A DNA stretch of 38,191 nucleotides from positions 1-38,191 of the forward strand of contig CAJPTC010000027.1 in NCBI GenBank assembly GCA_905373475.1, written 5' to 3'. This DNA comes from Bacteroidia bacterium (GTDB lineage Bacteria > Bacteroidota > Bacteroidia > Bacteroidales > CAJPTX01). Shown piece by piece: positions 1 to 8,749 of this stretch (positions are counted from its first letter, which is position 1; each line of letters opens with the position of its first letter). The position numbers and the translations under genes are program-made. Below the pieces are notes generated by a model. The model saw only the letters and a list, made by a program, of their open reading frames with translations. It had not been told where the DNA came from and searched no databases.

Positions 1-122
1 TCATGTCGTTATGTATATAAATTATTGAATACCAATTCTGTAGGGGCGAAACCTGCCTCGCCCGCCGTGTGCGGAGCACACGTATTACAGATGTTGCGAT
101 TATTCATTCCAAAACATCATTT

Positions 123-144
123 GGGGTATTGCATGCAATACCCC
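123..144. repeat. 22-bp perfect palindrome of GTAGGGG type
   Basis: The arms GGGGTATTGCA and TGCAATACCCC are exact reverse complements with no spacer, followed by TACAAC. It sits 40 bases after a related GGGCGA/TCGCCC hairpin (about 44-63). Similar pieces occur at 34692-34722 and 38089-38106, so this looks like a family of palindromic extragenic elements. A stem-loop transcript could form in either direction, but there is no T-run to make it a classical terminator. Confidence 0.65.
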
Positions 145-325
145 TACAACGTCGATATTCAATATTTTCTGTAGACACGTAGCCTACTCTACGTCTGTTC
201 AACAATACAGTTGGACATTTTTTTGAACCTTGATGTTCAATATCTCTGTACGGAAATATTAGCCTCCTAATCCCGCAAGATCCTTGCAACCGCGCAAAAT
301 TTAGTACGACGTGCTGTTTATTTGC

Positions 326-355
326 TTGTTTCTCCCCCTTTCTATATTACATTTG
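326..355 (+). promoter_or_regulatory. Possible Bacteroidota promoter upstream of sufS
   Basis: TTG at 326-328 and TACATTTG at 348-355 are separated by 19 bases, fitting the TTG / TAnnTTTG promoter pattern of Bacteroidota. A transcript from here would carry a leader of about 205 nt before sufS. No other good promoter is visible nearer the gene, though the dispersed repeat at 485-523 contains a TATAAT-like string. Confidence 0.35.
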
Positions 356-484
356 CAATTGCAATAGGGGGTGTAGCAAAATAGAGAAATTAGCTCTCCC
401 CTTTTAGGAGTGTTCAGAATGCGTAGAATGCAAGGCGCTGAGAAGGAGGGAGAAGGGAACGTATTGACGGACGTGACCGAACTC

Positions 485-523
485 GAGTTCCTCAAGCAAC
501 ATAGCAGTTTGCGTATAATGACA
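485..523 (+). repeat. Dispersed intergenic repeat, copy A
   Basis: The segment reads CTCAAGCAACA, a short spacer, then GCAGTTTGCGTATAATGACA. Close relatives lie at 12737-12774 and 32409-32450 on the same strand, and a reversed partial copy is at 19425-19454. The spacing between the two blocks differs by one base between copies A and B, so the copies do not share a reading frame. This argues for a DNA or RNA element rather than a conserved peptide. It ends 45 bases before sufS. Confidence 0.6.
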
Positions 524-568
524 CTCTGACGTACAAATAAGAGAACCTCATTTTAATGCGTACTGCGT

Positions 569-1792
569 ATGTTTGACCCTACAGAATTTCGTTTAGAATT
601 CCCTATTCTCAAAAGACGTGTACACAATCAGAAACTCGTCTACTTTGACAATGCAGCCACTACCCAAAAGCCTGCTTGTTTGCTTGCAACCATGCGAGAA
701 GCGTACAATCACTACAATGCAAATATACACCGCGGGGTGCATCTTCTCAGCCAAGAGTCTACAGAACACTACGAACAAGCACGGCTTACGGTAGCCAACT
801 ACCTCAATGCCCCCGATCCGCGGAGCGTGATCTTCACCTCGGGCGCTACAGGTGCTATCAACATGGCAGCCACGTGCATTGCAGAAACTTTTCTTAAAGA
901 GGGCGATGCCATACTTGTTTCCGAGATGGAACACCATTCCAACCTAGTTTCTTGGCAGCTCGTAGCACAACGCCATAAACTTCGTATCGTCAAGTGGTCA
1001 ATCAACGACCAAGCGCGGCTAGACCTTGAAGTTCTCCCCTCCCTTCTTCAACAGAACGTGAAAGTCGTTGCCGTTACGCACGTCTCCAACGTAACAGGTG
1101 TCATCAATCCTATCGAACAGATAGCGCAAATTGTACATCAGCATAACGCTATTCTCTTTGTAGACGGCGCACAAGGGGTAAAACACTACCCTATTGATGT
1201 ACAAGCTCTGGGGGCAGATTTCTATGCTTTCTCGTCACACAAAATATACGGACCTTTAGGAGTAGGCGTCTTATGGGGGAAATACGATATAATGCAGCAA
1301 TTTACCCCTTGGCAAGGAGGCGGTGAAATGGTAGGGCGCGTTTCGTTTGAGGGAACTACCTACGCCGAGCTACCCTTTCGCTTAGAAGCTGGCACGCCCC
1401 CATACGTAGAGGCTATCGGGCTCGCCAGCGCGCTCGCATTCTATCGTACATTGAATGACGAATACCCCAATGAAATCGGCACTCACGAAGCTCTTCTTTT
1501 GCAGAAAACCTACGATGCCGTACAAGAACTGGGAGGTGTGGTCTATGGCTATAGCCCTGCCAATGTTGCCATTCTTTCGTTCAATTTCCCCAACGTACAC
1601 CACTACGACCTGGGCACACTTCTCGACCAAATGGGGATTGCTGTGCGTACGGGCACACACTGTGCTGAACCCTTTATGAATCGCTTTGGTATTACAGGGA
1701 CGGTACGCGCCTCCTTTGCTCTATACAATACCATAGAGGAAGTGGAATATTTTACAACCTCACTGTCGCGAGCACTAGAAATGCTTAGCTAG
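569..1792 (+). CDS. sufS: Cysteine desulfurase, SufS type
   Basis: This PLP enzyme converts L-cysteine to alanine and passes the persulfide sulfur to the SUF iron-sulfur assembly machinery in the cytosol. The 407 residues match the usual SufS length. Visible landmarks are the PLP-stacking His in EHHSN (about H123), the PLP aspartate in VDGAQG (D199), the Schiff-base lysine in SSHKIYGPLG (K225) and the active-site cysteine in RTGTHCAEP (C365). In many relatives that last motif is RTGHHCAxP, so one His is Thr here. The short loop before the catalytic Cys supports SufS rather than IscS/NifS. The ATG at 569 gives the expected N-terminus. No sufB, C, D or E lies on either side in the window, which is notable because sufS commonly sits with them. 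Confidence 0.93.
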   Translation: MFDPTEFRLEFPILKRRVHNQKLVYFDNAATTQKPACLLATMREAYNHYNANIHRGVHLLSQESTEHYEQARLTVANYLNAPDPRSVIFTSGATGAINMAATCIAETFLKEGDAILVSEMEHHSNLVSWQLVAQRHKLRIVKWSINDQARLDLEVLPSLLQQNVKVVAVTHVSNVTGVINPIEQIAQIVHQHNAILFVDGAQGVKHYPIDVQALGADFYAFSSHKIYGPLGVGVLWGKYDIMQQFTPWQGGGEMVGRVSFEGTTYAELPFRLEAGTPPYVEAIGLASALAFYRTLNDEYPNEIGTHEALLLQKTYDAVQELGGVVYGYSPANVAILSFNFPNVHHYDLGTLLDQMGIAVRTGTHCAEPFMNRFGITGTVRASFALYNTIEEVEYFTTSLSRALEMLS

Positions 1793-1806
1793 CTAAAAGA
1801 ATTCCC

Positions 1807-1814
1807 TATTTTTG
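1807..1814 (+). promoter_or_regulatory. -7 element upstream of floA
   Basis: TATTTTTG matches TAnnTTTG and sits 33 bases before the floA start. No clear TTG is seen at the -33 position, so this is a partial match. Confidence 0.35.
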
Positions 1815-1846
1815 TTTCTAGATAATTGTAAATAGATAGTATAATT

Positions 1847-2830
1847 ATGGATGCAACGCTACTTATTCTCGTAGTTGTATGCCTTGTAGCACTCTGGGTA
1901 GTTCTCTACTTTATCCCAGTTCGCTTGTGGTTTACTGCGCTCGTATCGGGTGTACACGTTTCGCTTATTCAACTCGCACTTATGCGCTGGCGTCACGTAC
2001 CTCCGCGCATTATTGTACAAGCTCTTATTGGGGGTACAAAAGCCGGTTTAACATTGGCGCGCAACGATCTGGAAGCTCACCACCTTGCAGGCGGCAATGT
2101 GCCCAAAGTGGTACAGGCACTCGTCTCTGCGCAAAAGGCAAATATCCCTTTGAACTTCAAGATGGCTACTGCCATAGATCTCGCAGGACGCGATGTTTAC
2201 GAAGCAGTGCGCATGTCTGTTATCCCGAAGGTTATCAACACCCCTCCTGTAACCGCTGTAGCAAAAGATGGTATCCAGCTAATTGCTAAAGCGCGGGTTA
2301 CGGTACGAACCAACATCAACCAACTTGTAGGGGGGGCAGGTGAAGAAACTGTACTGGCACGTGTTGGCGAAGGGATTGTTTCCTCTATAGGCTCGTCTGT
2401 ATCTCACAAAATGGTGCTAGAGAACCCCGATTCAATATCGAAAGTTGTTCTTGACAAAGGGTTGGATGCAGGCACAGCATTCGAGATTCTTTCTATTGAT
2501 ATTGCGGACATTGATATAGGTAAAAACATTGGTGCAGTGCTTCAGTTGGATCAAGCCAATGCTGACAAAAATATTGCGCAGGCAAAAGCAGAAGAGCGCC
2601 GTGCTATGGCTGTGGCAACAGAGCAAGAAATGAAAGCACGTGCACAAGAAATGAAGGCCAAGGTGATTGAGGCAGAAGCACAAATCCCACTAGCAATGGC
2701 AGAAGCGCTACGCACAGGAAAACTGGGGGTGATGGACTACTACCAGCTCCAGAATATCCAAGCCGACACGGCCATGCGGGAACATATTTCTAACGCCAAT
2801 CCAACACCGCCTTCCACCATAAAAGGTTAG
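1847..2830 (+). CDS. floA: Flotillin-like protein FloA (YqfA family)
   Basis: Membrane-anchored SPFH-domain scaffold protein; in Bacillus subtilis FloA organises membrane microdomains. The 327 residues are close to the family's usual length of about 330. Residues 4-23 form a hydrophobic membrane segment, followed by a second hydrophobic patch (about 30-46), then the family signature including HHLAGGNVPKVVQAL and an SPFH core. From about residue 240 comes a long Ala/Glu-rich helix with repeated AQAKAEERRAMA and EMKARAQEMKAK units, as in flotillins. The start ATG lies just before the hydrophobic segment. It is transcribed alone, with a -7 element upstream and a terminator downstream. Confidence 0.92.
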   Translation: MDATLLILVVVCLVALWVVLYFIPVRLWFTALVSGVHVSLIQLALMRWRHVPPRIIVQALIGGTKAGLTLARNDLEAHHLAGGNVPKVVQALVSAQKANIPLNFKMATAIDLAGRDVYEAVRMSVIPKVINTPPVTAVAKDGIQLIAKARVTVRTNINQLVGGAGEETVLARVGEGIVSSIGSSVSHKMVLENPDSISKVVLDKGLDAGTAFEILSIDIADIDIGKNIGAVLQLDQANADKNIAQAKAEERRAMAVATEQEMKARAQEMKAKVIEAEAQIPLAMAEALRTGKLGVMDYYQLQNIQADTAMREHISNANPTPPSTIKG

Positions 2831-2884
2831 CAAAGTATCCTCCGAGGTACAGCAGACAACCATTAGTTAGCTGTGCTATCATTG

Positions 2885-2934
2885 AACCCCTAGTATCGTG
2901 CACATTGAGCACTTTGCTAGGGGGTTATTGTTTT
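2885..2934 (+). terminator. Rho-independent terminator after floA
   Basis: CCCCTAG (2887-2893) pairs with CTAGGGG (2917-2923) around a 23-base loop, followed by the T-rich run TTATTGTTTT. It lies 55 bases beyond the floA stop codon. Confidence 0.6.
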
Positions 2935-3076
2935 AGGCGCGTAAGTCTTAGGTACTTCCAGCCTGCAATTCCATACAATGGAGCTGCAAACTAATCTGAT
3001 AGCATCTTAAAGAAACAGAACTCCCCGTTCCTCAGATAAAAAGAAAAGGAACAGTACAATGTACCATTCCTTACCG

Positions 3077-3151
3077 TCGGGGTGGGGAGATTCGAACTCC
3101 CGACCTCATCGTCCCGAACGATGCACGCTAACCGGGCTGCGCTACACCCCG
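3077..3151 (-). tRNA. tRNA-Pro (anticodon CGG)
   Basis: Reading the minus strand, the acceptor arms CGGGGTG and CACCCCG pair, followed by an A as discriminator. The anticodon stem CATCG/CGATG encloses the loop TTCGGGA, giving anticodon CGG, which reads the proline codon CCG. The T arm is GGGAG-TTCGAAT-CTCCC, containing the standard TTCGA. The D arm has GCGC/GCGT with the loop AGCCCGGTTA. No CCA end is encoded, since the bases after the discriminator are CGG. All arms are intact. Confidence 0.95.
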
Positions 3152-3166
3152 CCTTTGAGACGGGAA

Positions 3167-3195
3167 CAAAGATAGAGACTTTTTCCCGAATACAA
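3167..3195 (-). promoter_or_regulatory. Promoter of tRNA-Pro
   Basis: On the minus strand TTG (3195-3193), 18 bases of spacer and TATCTTTG (3174-3167) match both parts of the Bacteroidota promoter. The tRNA 5' end follows 16 bases after the -7 element. This is the best two-part promoter match in the window. Confidence 0.6.
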
Positions 3196-3413
3196 TCCGT
3201 TTTACCAAAAAACGACCCTCGCTTTTTAATACGAGTTGTGCAATGAAGGCTTGTGAAAATCACAACAATCATTAAGAGCTCCCGTTAAATCTATGCGGGG
3301 GCGCATTTCTGCAAGGAGGTAAGAAAAAGAGGTGCGGGCTTTGCACAGTAAAGCAGGGTACAGTGTAGCACAAAACGTATCCAGAACCCGTGATTTACCT
3401 ACTCAAAAAGTAC

Positions 3414-3421
3414 TATTTTTG
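3414..3421 (+). promoter_or_regulatory. -7 element upstream of lysS
   Basis: TATTTTTG, followed by C, fits TAnnTTTG 29 bases before the lysS start. The -33 region has only ATTTA, so support is partial. The rest of 3196-3449 shows no gene. Confidence 0.4.
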
Positions 3422-3449
3422 CACGAGGTGACTGAAAATAAAAAATCGT

Positions 3450-4982
3450 ATGATAGAACGCAGCGAGCAGGAGCTAGGGCGCATAGCCGCTCTTGAGCAA
3501 TTACGAGCTTTAGGAATCAATCCTTATCCCGCCCCTTTATACCCCATTACGCATCATATCGGCGAGCTTATCGCAAACTTCGATGCGCTAAGCAATTCGC
3601 AAGAACGTGTAGTGGTTGCTGGACGTATTCGTGCCAGACGAATTATGGGCAGCGCTTCTTTCCTAACACTGCAAGATGAGTCAGGAAGTGTACAAGGCTA
3701 TGTGAAACGCGACGAATTGTGCCCTGGTGAGGATAAAACGTTCTATAACACCGTCTTTAAGAAATTGCTAGACCTTGGCGATTTTATCGGTCTAGAAGGT
3801 AAAATGTTCCGTACACAGACGGGCGAGATTAGTATTCACGTGGAAAAACTCGTGCTCCTAGCTAAAGCAATCCGTCCGTTGCCTGTGGTAAAGGAAAAAG
3901 ATGGCGTGCAGTACGATGCGTTTACAGACCCAGAGTTGCGCTATCGCCAACGATACGTAGATCTGGCTCTGAACGCAGAAACCCGCAAAACTTTCCGCCA
4001 ACGACAGCAGATTATTGCTTCCATGCGTAATTTTTTTGATGAAAGAGGGTATCTCGAGGTAGAAACCCCCATACTGCAACCACTTGCAGGGGGAGCCTCG
4101 GCACGCCCCTTTACCACGCACCACAATGCGCTAGACATTCCTCTTTTTCTCCGAATTGCAAACGAACTCTACTTAAAACGGCTTCTTGTAGGAGGTTATG
4201 ATGGGGTTTATGAGTTCGCTAAGGATTTCCGTAATGAGGGGATGGATCGGAAGCATAACCCCGAGTTTACCGTCCTAGAAATTTATGTAGCATACAAAGA
4301 TTATCTCTGGATGATGGACTTTGTCCAAGAGATGCTCCAGCGCGTAGTAAACGCCGTGTACGGCAAGTTGCAATTCACATCGCACGGAATTGATTTCGAT
4401 TTTGCTACTCCCTTCCGCCGCCTTACCATGCGCGATGCCATCCTGCAATATGGCAACGTAGATATAGACCTTCTCGATGAAGATGCACTACGCGCTGAAT
4501 GCAAAAAACGCGGCGCTGAAGTAGATTCGTCGTTTGGTCGCGGTAAGTTGATCGATGAGCTTTTTGGTCTGACTGCCGAGGAACACCTTGTGCAACCTAC
4601 TTTCATAACAGACTACCCTGCTGAAATGTCGCCGCTCTGCAAACGGCATCGCGATAACCCGAAACTCACAGAACGCTTTGAGCTCTTTATCAATGGTAGT
4701 GAGCTTTGCAATGCCTATAGCGAGCTGAATGACCCACAAGACCAATTGGCGCGTTTCAAGGAACAAATGCTGTTGGCACAAAAGGGCGACGACGAGGCTA
4801 TGGTTATTGATTATGACTACGTTCGTGCCATGGAATACGGTATGCCACCGTGCTCTGGCATGGGAATTGGCATAGACCGTTTGTGTATGCTCGTGCTCGA
4901 TAAACCGTCTATACAAGACGTACTTCTCTTCCCGCAAATGCGCCCCGAAACGTGGAATTTGAAAACCGAGGAAGACGACTAA
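3450..4982 (+). CDS. lysS: Lysyl-tRNA synthetase (class II)
   Basis: This enzyme charges tRNA-Lys with lysine using ATP. The 510 residues fit the bacterial class II LysRS. An OB-fold anticodon-binding domain (about residues 55-150, starting near VVVAGRIRARRIMGSASF) is followed by the catalytic domain with motif 2 (FAKDFRNEGMDRKHNPEF) and motif 3 (GMGIGIDRLCML). The binding-site stretch NGSELCNAYSELNDP is present. It begins at an ATG 29 bases after a -7 element and is followed 32 bases after its stop by the PorE-like gene, so the two may be co-transcribed. Nothing is missing. Confidence 0.97.
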   Translation: MIERSEQELGRIAALEQLRALGINPYPAPLYPITHHIGELIANFDALSNSQERVVVAGRIRARRIMGSASFLTLQDESGSVQGYVKRDELCPGEDKTFYNTVFKKLLDLGDFIGLEGKMFRTQTGEISIHVEKLVLLAKAIRPLPVVKEKDGVQYDAFTDPELRYRQRYVDLALNAETRKTFRQRQQIIASMRNFFDERGYLEVETPILQPLAGGASARPFTTHHNALDIPLFLRIANELYLKRLLVGGYDGVYEFAKDFRNEGMDRKHNPEFTVLEIYVAYKDYLWMMDFVQEMLQRVVNAVYGKLQFTSHGIDFDFATPFRRLTMRDAILQYGNVDIDLLDEDALRAECKKRGAEVDSSFGRGKLIDELFGLTAEEHLVQPTFITDYPAEMSPLCKRHRDNPKLTERFELFINGSELCNAYSELNDPQDQLARFKEQMLLAQKGDDEAMVIDYDYVRAMEYGMPPCSGMGIGIDRLCMLVLDKPSIQDVLLFPQMRPETWNLKTEEDD

Positions 4983-5014
4983 ACATCCCCATTTTAACCG
5001 TAAAAATCTGCAAG

Positions 5015-7039
5015 ATGAAAAAGCGAATCACGGCTGTCTTGCCACTCTCCCAAAGCTTCAGAAGCTCCCTCCTGTCAGCTTTTGTTGCGTTACTTATCCT
5101 AGCCTCTACGGGTATTGCCTATGCACAACCAGCCCCTATTCGTAAAGCAGACGAATTTTACAATGCAGGCGGTTACTACGAGGCGATAGCTCTCTATAAA
5201 GACAATTTAGTCTTGTTGCCCAAAAACGAACTGCCTGCCTATCTGTTTCGTGTTGCAGAATGTTATCGTAAGACAGGCCGCCCACGCCAAGCGGAACTAT
5301 GGTATCAGAAAGCCATTTTGCGAGAATGCAGTGAGCCTAAAGCTTATCTCTATTATGCGAACTCACTACTATCGAGCGAAAACTACGATCAAGCCAAAGA
5401 AAATTACGAAGCATATCTCAAGTTACAGCCTAATGATAAGAGGGCAAAGATGGGGTTAGAATCCTGCGAACTGGCCAAGAAGTGGAAAGCATCTCCTTCA
5501 GGTTATATCGTACGCTTAATGTCGGTTTTCGATTCAAAATACAACGATTTTAGCCCAGCCTACGCCTCGCCCGACTATCGGACTGTTGTTTTGACAAGTT
5601 CGCGCGATGTAGCCCTCGGGCGGAATAAACACGCGGCAACGGGAGAGAAATTTACCGACTTATTCATAGCAACGAGCAATAGTGAAGGGCGTTGGAGTAA
5701 GCCCAAGGCTTTAGAAGGGAACATCAATACCTCTGAAGAGGAAGGAACGCCGAATTTTACGCAGGACTTCACGAAAATGTACTACACCCGTTGTGTAGCT
5801 GGCAAAAAAGGGAAGTTAGGGTGTCAGATATACGAAGCCTCCATGTCTGGCGAAGGATGGGATAACCCTGTCCTACTTAACATTGCAGCAGATTCTATCG
5901 TAGTCGCTCATCCTGCCATTGCTCCAGATGGGCTTACACTTTATTTTGCAAGCGATTTGCCAGGCGGGTTCGGTGGCATGGATCTCTGGAAGGTTACACG
6001 AACGAGTACTGGCGACTCATGGGGCGAACCCATCAACCTCGGAGGAACTTATAACACGGAAGGCGATGAAATGTTTCCCTACGTGCATTCCGATGGAACA
6101 TTGTACTTTTCTTCAAACGGCTGGCCTGGAATGGGCGGATTAGATATATTCCGCGTTGCAAAGAATGAGAAGGGAGAACCACAAGTTGAGAATATGCGCT
6201 ACCCCATCAATTCGTCGGATGACGATTTCGGGATTACGATTCAAAAAGAGCGCGAAGAAGGTTTCTTTACCTCACGTCGCGCAGGAGGGCGTGGTGGCGA
6301 TGATATCTATTGGTTCTACCTCCCCCCTCTAGAATTTAACCTCTTGGGGCTTGTTAAGGACGAAAAAGACAACATGCCGCTCCGTAAAGCAAAAGTACGC
6401 CTTGTGGGAAGCGATGGGAGTATACAGAATAGTGAGACGAACGAAGAAGGACGCTTCAAGTTCATACTTAAGCCTAATACCGACTACGTGGCTATTACAT
6501 CAGACAAGGGCTATTTGAACGGAAAGTTGAAAACCTCTACGAAAGGACGTTCTATGAGCGAAGACCTTTCCGTTGAACTCTCAATGAATTCGGTTGCAAA
6601 ACCGATTGTACTTCCCAACATCTTTTACGACTTTAACAACTGGGAGCTTCGCCCTGAATCAATGAACTCGCTCAATAACATGATCGAAATTCTGAACGAC
6701 AATCCGACGATTATCGTTGAAATGGGAGCTCATACCGATGCACGAGGCTCTAAAGAGTACAACTTGGAGTTATCGCAGAAACGAGCACAAGCGGTAGTTA
6801 ATTATTTGATAGAGCACGGTATCCCCGCAGCACGTCTTCGCGCCAAAGGTTATGCGCAATCAGAACCGTTTGTAGTAACTCCCAGCTTGCATGAACAGTA
6901 CGATTTTCTACCACTAGGGCAACTGCTAGACGAAGCTTTCATCAGTACCCTTGCTGATGACGAGCAAAAGGAAGCTGCTTGGCAAGCCAATAGACGTACA
7001 CAGTTCCGAGTAATAAGTAACGATTACATGGGGAAATAA
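5015..7039 (+). CDS. PorE-like TPR / PD40 propeller / OmpA envelope protein (copy 1)
   Basis: A predicted 674-residue exported protein thought to bind peptidoglycan. It has a signal peptide ending near AYA-Q (residues 35-38), TPR-like helices (about 45-150), a PD40/WD40-like propeller with repeats such as LYFASDLPGGFGGMDLWKV and LYFSSNGWPGMGGLDIFRV (about 165-430), a carboxypeptidase-regulatory-like beta domain (about 440-520), and an OmpA peptidoglycan-binding domain with GAHTDARGSKEYNLELSQKRA (about 555-674). This is the domain order of Porphyromonas gingivalis PorE, a type IX secretion component. PorE is described as a lipoprotein, but I see no lipobox Cys at this N-terminus, so orthology is uncertain. 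A start at 4952 would overlap lysS; ATG 5015 puts the signal peptide at the N-terminus. A paralogue lies at 26372-28297. Confidence 0.85.
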   Translation: MKKRITAVLPLSQSFRSSLLSAFVALLILASTGIAYAQPAPIRKADEFYNAGGYYEAIALYKDNLVLLPKNELPAYLFRVAECYRKTGRPRQAELWYQKAILRECSEPKAYLYYANSLLSSENYDQAKENYEAYLKLQPNDKRAKMGLESCELAKKWKASPSGYIVRLMSVFDSKYNDFSPAYASPDYRTVVLTSSRDVALGRNKHAATGEKFTDLFIATSNSEGRWSKPKALEGNINTSEEEGTPNFTQDFTKMYYTRCVAGKKGKLGCQIYEASMSGEGWDNPVLLNIAADSIVVAHPAIAPDGLTLYFASDLPGGFGGMDLWKVTRTSTGDSWGEPINLGGTYNTEGDEMFPYVHSDGTLYFSSNGWPGMGGLDIFRVAKNEKGEPQVENMRYPINSSDDDFGITIQKEREEGFFTSRRAGGRGGDDIYWFYLPPLEFNLLGLVKDEKDNMPLRKAKVRLVGSDGSIQNSETNEEGRFKFILKPNTDYVAITSDKGYLNGKLKTSTKGRSMSEDLSVELSMNSVAKPIVLPNIFYDFNNWELRPESMNSLNNMIEILNDNPTIIVEMGAHTDARGSKEYNLELSQKRAQAVVNYLIEHGIPAARLRAKGYAQSEPFVVTPSLHEQYDFLPLGQLLDEAFISTLADDEQKEAAWQANRRTQFRVISNDYMGK

Positions 7040-7076
7040 ACCTTTGTGTTTTTTTATCAACCACACCCAACACAGA

Positions 7077-7439
7077 ATGTCCATTTCCGTTCCTACAGTA
7101 TGCTTGGTACTCTTTACCTTGCTTTGCACATTGAGCGGACGAGCGCAGAAGTTCTATCAGTGCGAAGAGAACGAGACACCAGATCTAAAGGTCTGGGCAG
7201 CTGAAAAACCCAAAGGAGCTGATTTCAACGCCTATTTTGTATACGATGCCTCTGAACTGAAAGGCATAGGAACTGTGTTACAAGTACCTACACGCGAAGA
7301 GGCAGACTTTTCACTCCAGTTTGTCGATAACAAGAAAGAAGCCGATTTCTCCCTTTGGATTGTAGAATCTGCCGAAGAAGCGGGATGGAAGAATAAGAAC
7401 AAGGAGCATCTTTTTGATAAGTTTTTGAATAAGCAATGA
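7077..7439 (+). CDS. Small secreted protein with ADF-repeat (DUF6150-like)
   Basis: A 120-residue protein with a signal peptide (residues 1-24, cleavage near GRA-Q). The mature part has short beta-type units: GADFNAYFVYDASE, EADFSLQFVDNKK and EADFSLWIVESAEEAGW. These recall the small Bacteroidota family I know as DUF6150; that match is from memory. The function is unknown; it probably sits in the periplasm. ATG 7077 is chosen because the upstream TTG would add a stretch ahead of the signal peptide. It follows the PorE-like gene by 37 bases and overlaps purM by 4 bases (ATGA), so the three are probably co-transcribed. Confidence 0.75.
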   Translation: MSISVPTVCLVLFTLLCTLSGRAQKFYQCEENETPDLKVWAAEKPKGADFNAYFVYDASELKGIGTVLQVPTREEADFSLQFVDNKKEADFSLWIVESAEEAGWKNKNKEHLFDKFLNKQ

Positions 7440-8629
7440 GTCTCAATCAGTCCGATCGGTATATGCAGCGGGGTGTTTCTTCTACAAAAGAAGATGTTCA
7501 TGCAGCAATTGCACAATTGTCGCCTGGGCTCTTTCCACGCGCCTTTTGCAAAGTGTTACCCGACCTATTGACGGGAGCACCCGATTCGTGTCTGGTAATG
7601 CACGCAGACGGAGCGGGCACAAAATCGAGCTTGGCGTATACCTACTGGCGCGAAACTGGCGACCTTTCCGTTTGGCGAGGCATTGCGCAGGATGCCATCG
7701 TTATGAATCTGGATGATCTCCTGTGTGTGGGTATTACGAACAATATACTGCTTTCATCCACCATTGGGCGCAACAAACGTCTGATCCCAGGCGAGGTGGT
7801 ACGTGCCCTTATTGAAGGCACAGAAGGGTTCTGCGAAAAAATGCGAGGACTCGGTATAAACATTGTCCTCTCAGGCGGCGAGACTGCCGATGTTGGCGAT
7901 TTGGTTCGTACGGTAATTGTAGATAGCACGGTAACTGCTTTCGCTAAGAGAAAAGCTATTGTTACGAATGAGGGGATAAAAGCAGGAGACGTCATTGTCG
8001 GTTTATGTTCCTACGGACAAGCGTCCTACGAAAATGAATACAATGGCGGAATGGGGAGCAACGGGCTTACCTCTGCACGCCACGACGTCTTTGCTAAGAA
8101 AATCGGAGAAAAGTACCCCGAAAGCTACGATAACGGCATAGATCCCTCTCTCTCCTATTCAGGGAATCTGGGGTTAACAGACACCGTTGAAGGAGTGCCA
8201 CTAGATGCTGGCAAGCTCGTTCTGAGTCCCACACGAACTTATGCGCCCGTTATTCGCGATATACTAGACGAACTTGGCGTGGAGCGTATTCATGGGCTCA
8301 TTCATTGTTCAGGGGGGGCGCAAACCAAGGTTTTACGTTTTGCAGAGCGCCTTCGTATCGTAAAAGACAACATGTTCACAGCCCCCGTTCTTTTCAAATT
8401 GATACAACGCGAATCAGGCACAGATTGGTCTGAGATGTATCAGGTCTTCAATATGGGGCATCGCATGGAGATTTATCTCGATCAGAAAGACGCTGCAACG
8501 GCGATAGCGTGCGCACGAAAATACAATATAGACGCTCAGATTATAGGCTACTGCGAAGAGTCTACAGCTCCTTTTTCGCAGGTCGTTATTCGCTCAGATT
8601 ATGGCGAATTCCTATACGAGAATATTTAA
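7436..8629 (+). CDS. purM: Phosphoribosylformylglycinamidine cyclo-ligase (AIR synthetase)
   Basis: Catalyses the fifth step of purine synthesis, closing the imidazole ring of FGAM to AIR with ATP. The protein has 397 residues, longer than E. coli PurM (about 345), as is usual for the Bacteroidota form. Recognisable stretches are HADGAGTKSSLAY near the N-terminus, GIAQDAIVMNLDDLLCVG for the first metal/ATP-binding part, LSGGETADVGDLV, and the C-terminal HCSGGAQTKVLRF and VFNMGHRMEIYL. The start overlaps the preceding small secreted protein gene by 4 bases, implying translational coupling with an unrelated neighbour. No other pur gene is adjacent; purS lies at 29767-30021. Confidence 0.93.
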   Translation: MSLNQSDRYMQRGVSSTKEDVHAAIAQLSPGLFPRAFCKVLPDLLTGAPDSCLVMHADGAGTKSSLAYTYWRETGDLSVWRGIAQDAIVMNLDDLLCVGITNNILLSSTIGRNKRLIPGEVVRALIEGTEGFCEKMRGLGINIVLSGGETADVGDLVRTVIVDSTVTAFAKRKAIVTNEGIKAGDVIVGLCSYGQASYENEYNGGMGSNGLTSARHDVFAKKIGEKYPESYDNGIDPSLSYSGNLGLTDTVEGVPLDAGKLVLSPTRTYAPVIRDILDELGVERIHGLIHCSGGAQTKVLRFAERLRIVKDNMFTAPVLFKLIQRESGTDWSEMYQVFNMGHRMEIYLDQKDAATAIACARKYNIDAQIIGYCEESTAPFSQVVIRSDYGEFLYENI

Positions 8630-8749
8630 GTAACAATGGGAGCAAGCTACACTCCAAGAAGTGCAGAAGCCTAGGTGCATAGCACGATAGGAGAATTCCG
8701 TTTGTTTCCTTCAAGTAACACTTCAACTCCCGCGCCATCTCGCTTACAC

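Larger units (their letters stand above)
1..568. other. Repeat-rich intergenic region upstream of sufS
   Basis: I find no convincing gene here. The stretch holds several short inverted repeats: a GGGCGA/TCGCCC pair near 44-63, a perfect CGTGTGC/GCACACG hairpin at 66-82, and a 22-bp palindrome at 123-144. It also has two imperfect direct copies of a TTCAATAT..CTGTA motif (about 153-172 and 231-249), a possible promoter at 326-355 and one copy of the dispersed repeat at 485-523. An ATG at 419 opens a 35-codon frame, but its second half is the dispersed repeat, so I do not call it a gene. Confidence 0.6.

Noticed and set aside
419..526. 35-codon frame upstream of sufS
   Set aside because: Its 3' half is dispersed-repeat copy A, and copy B has a one-base spacing change that breaks the frame, so the peptide is not conserved.
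2991..3272. Minus-strand frame across the tRNA
   Set aside because: It runs through tRNA-Pro and its promoter, so it is a chance frame.
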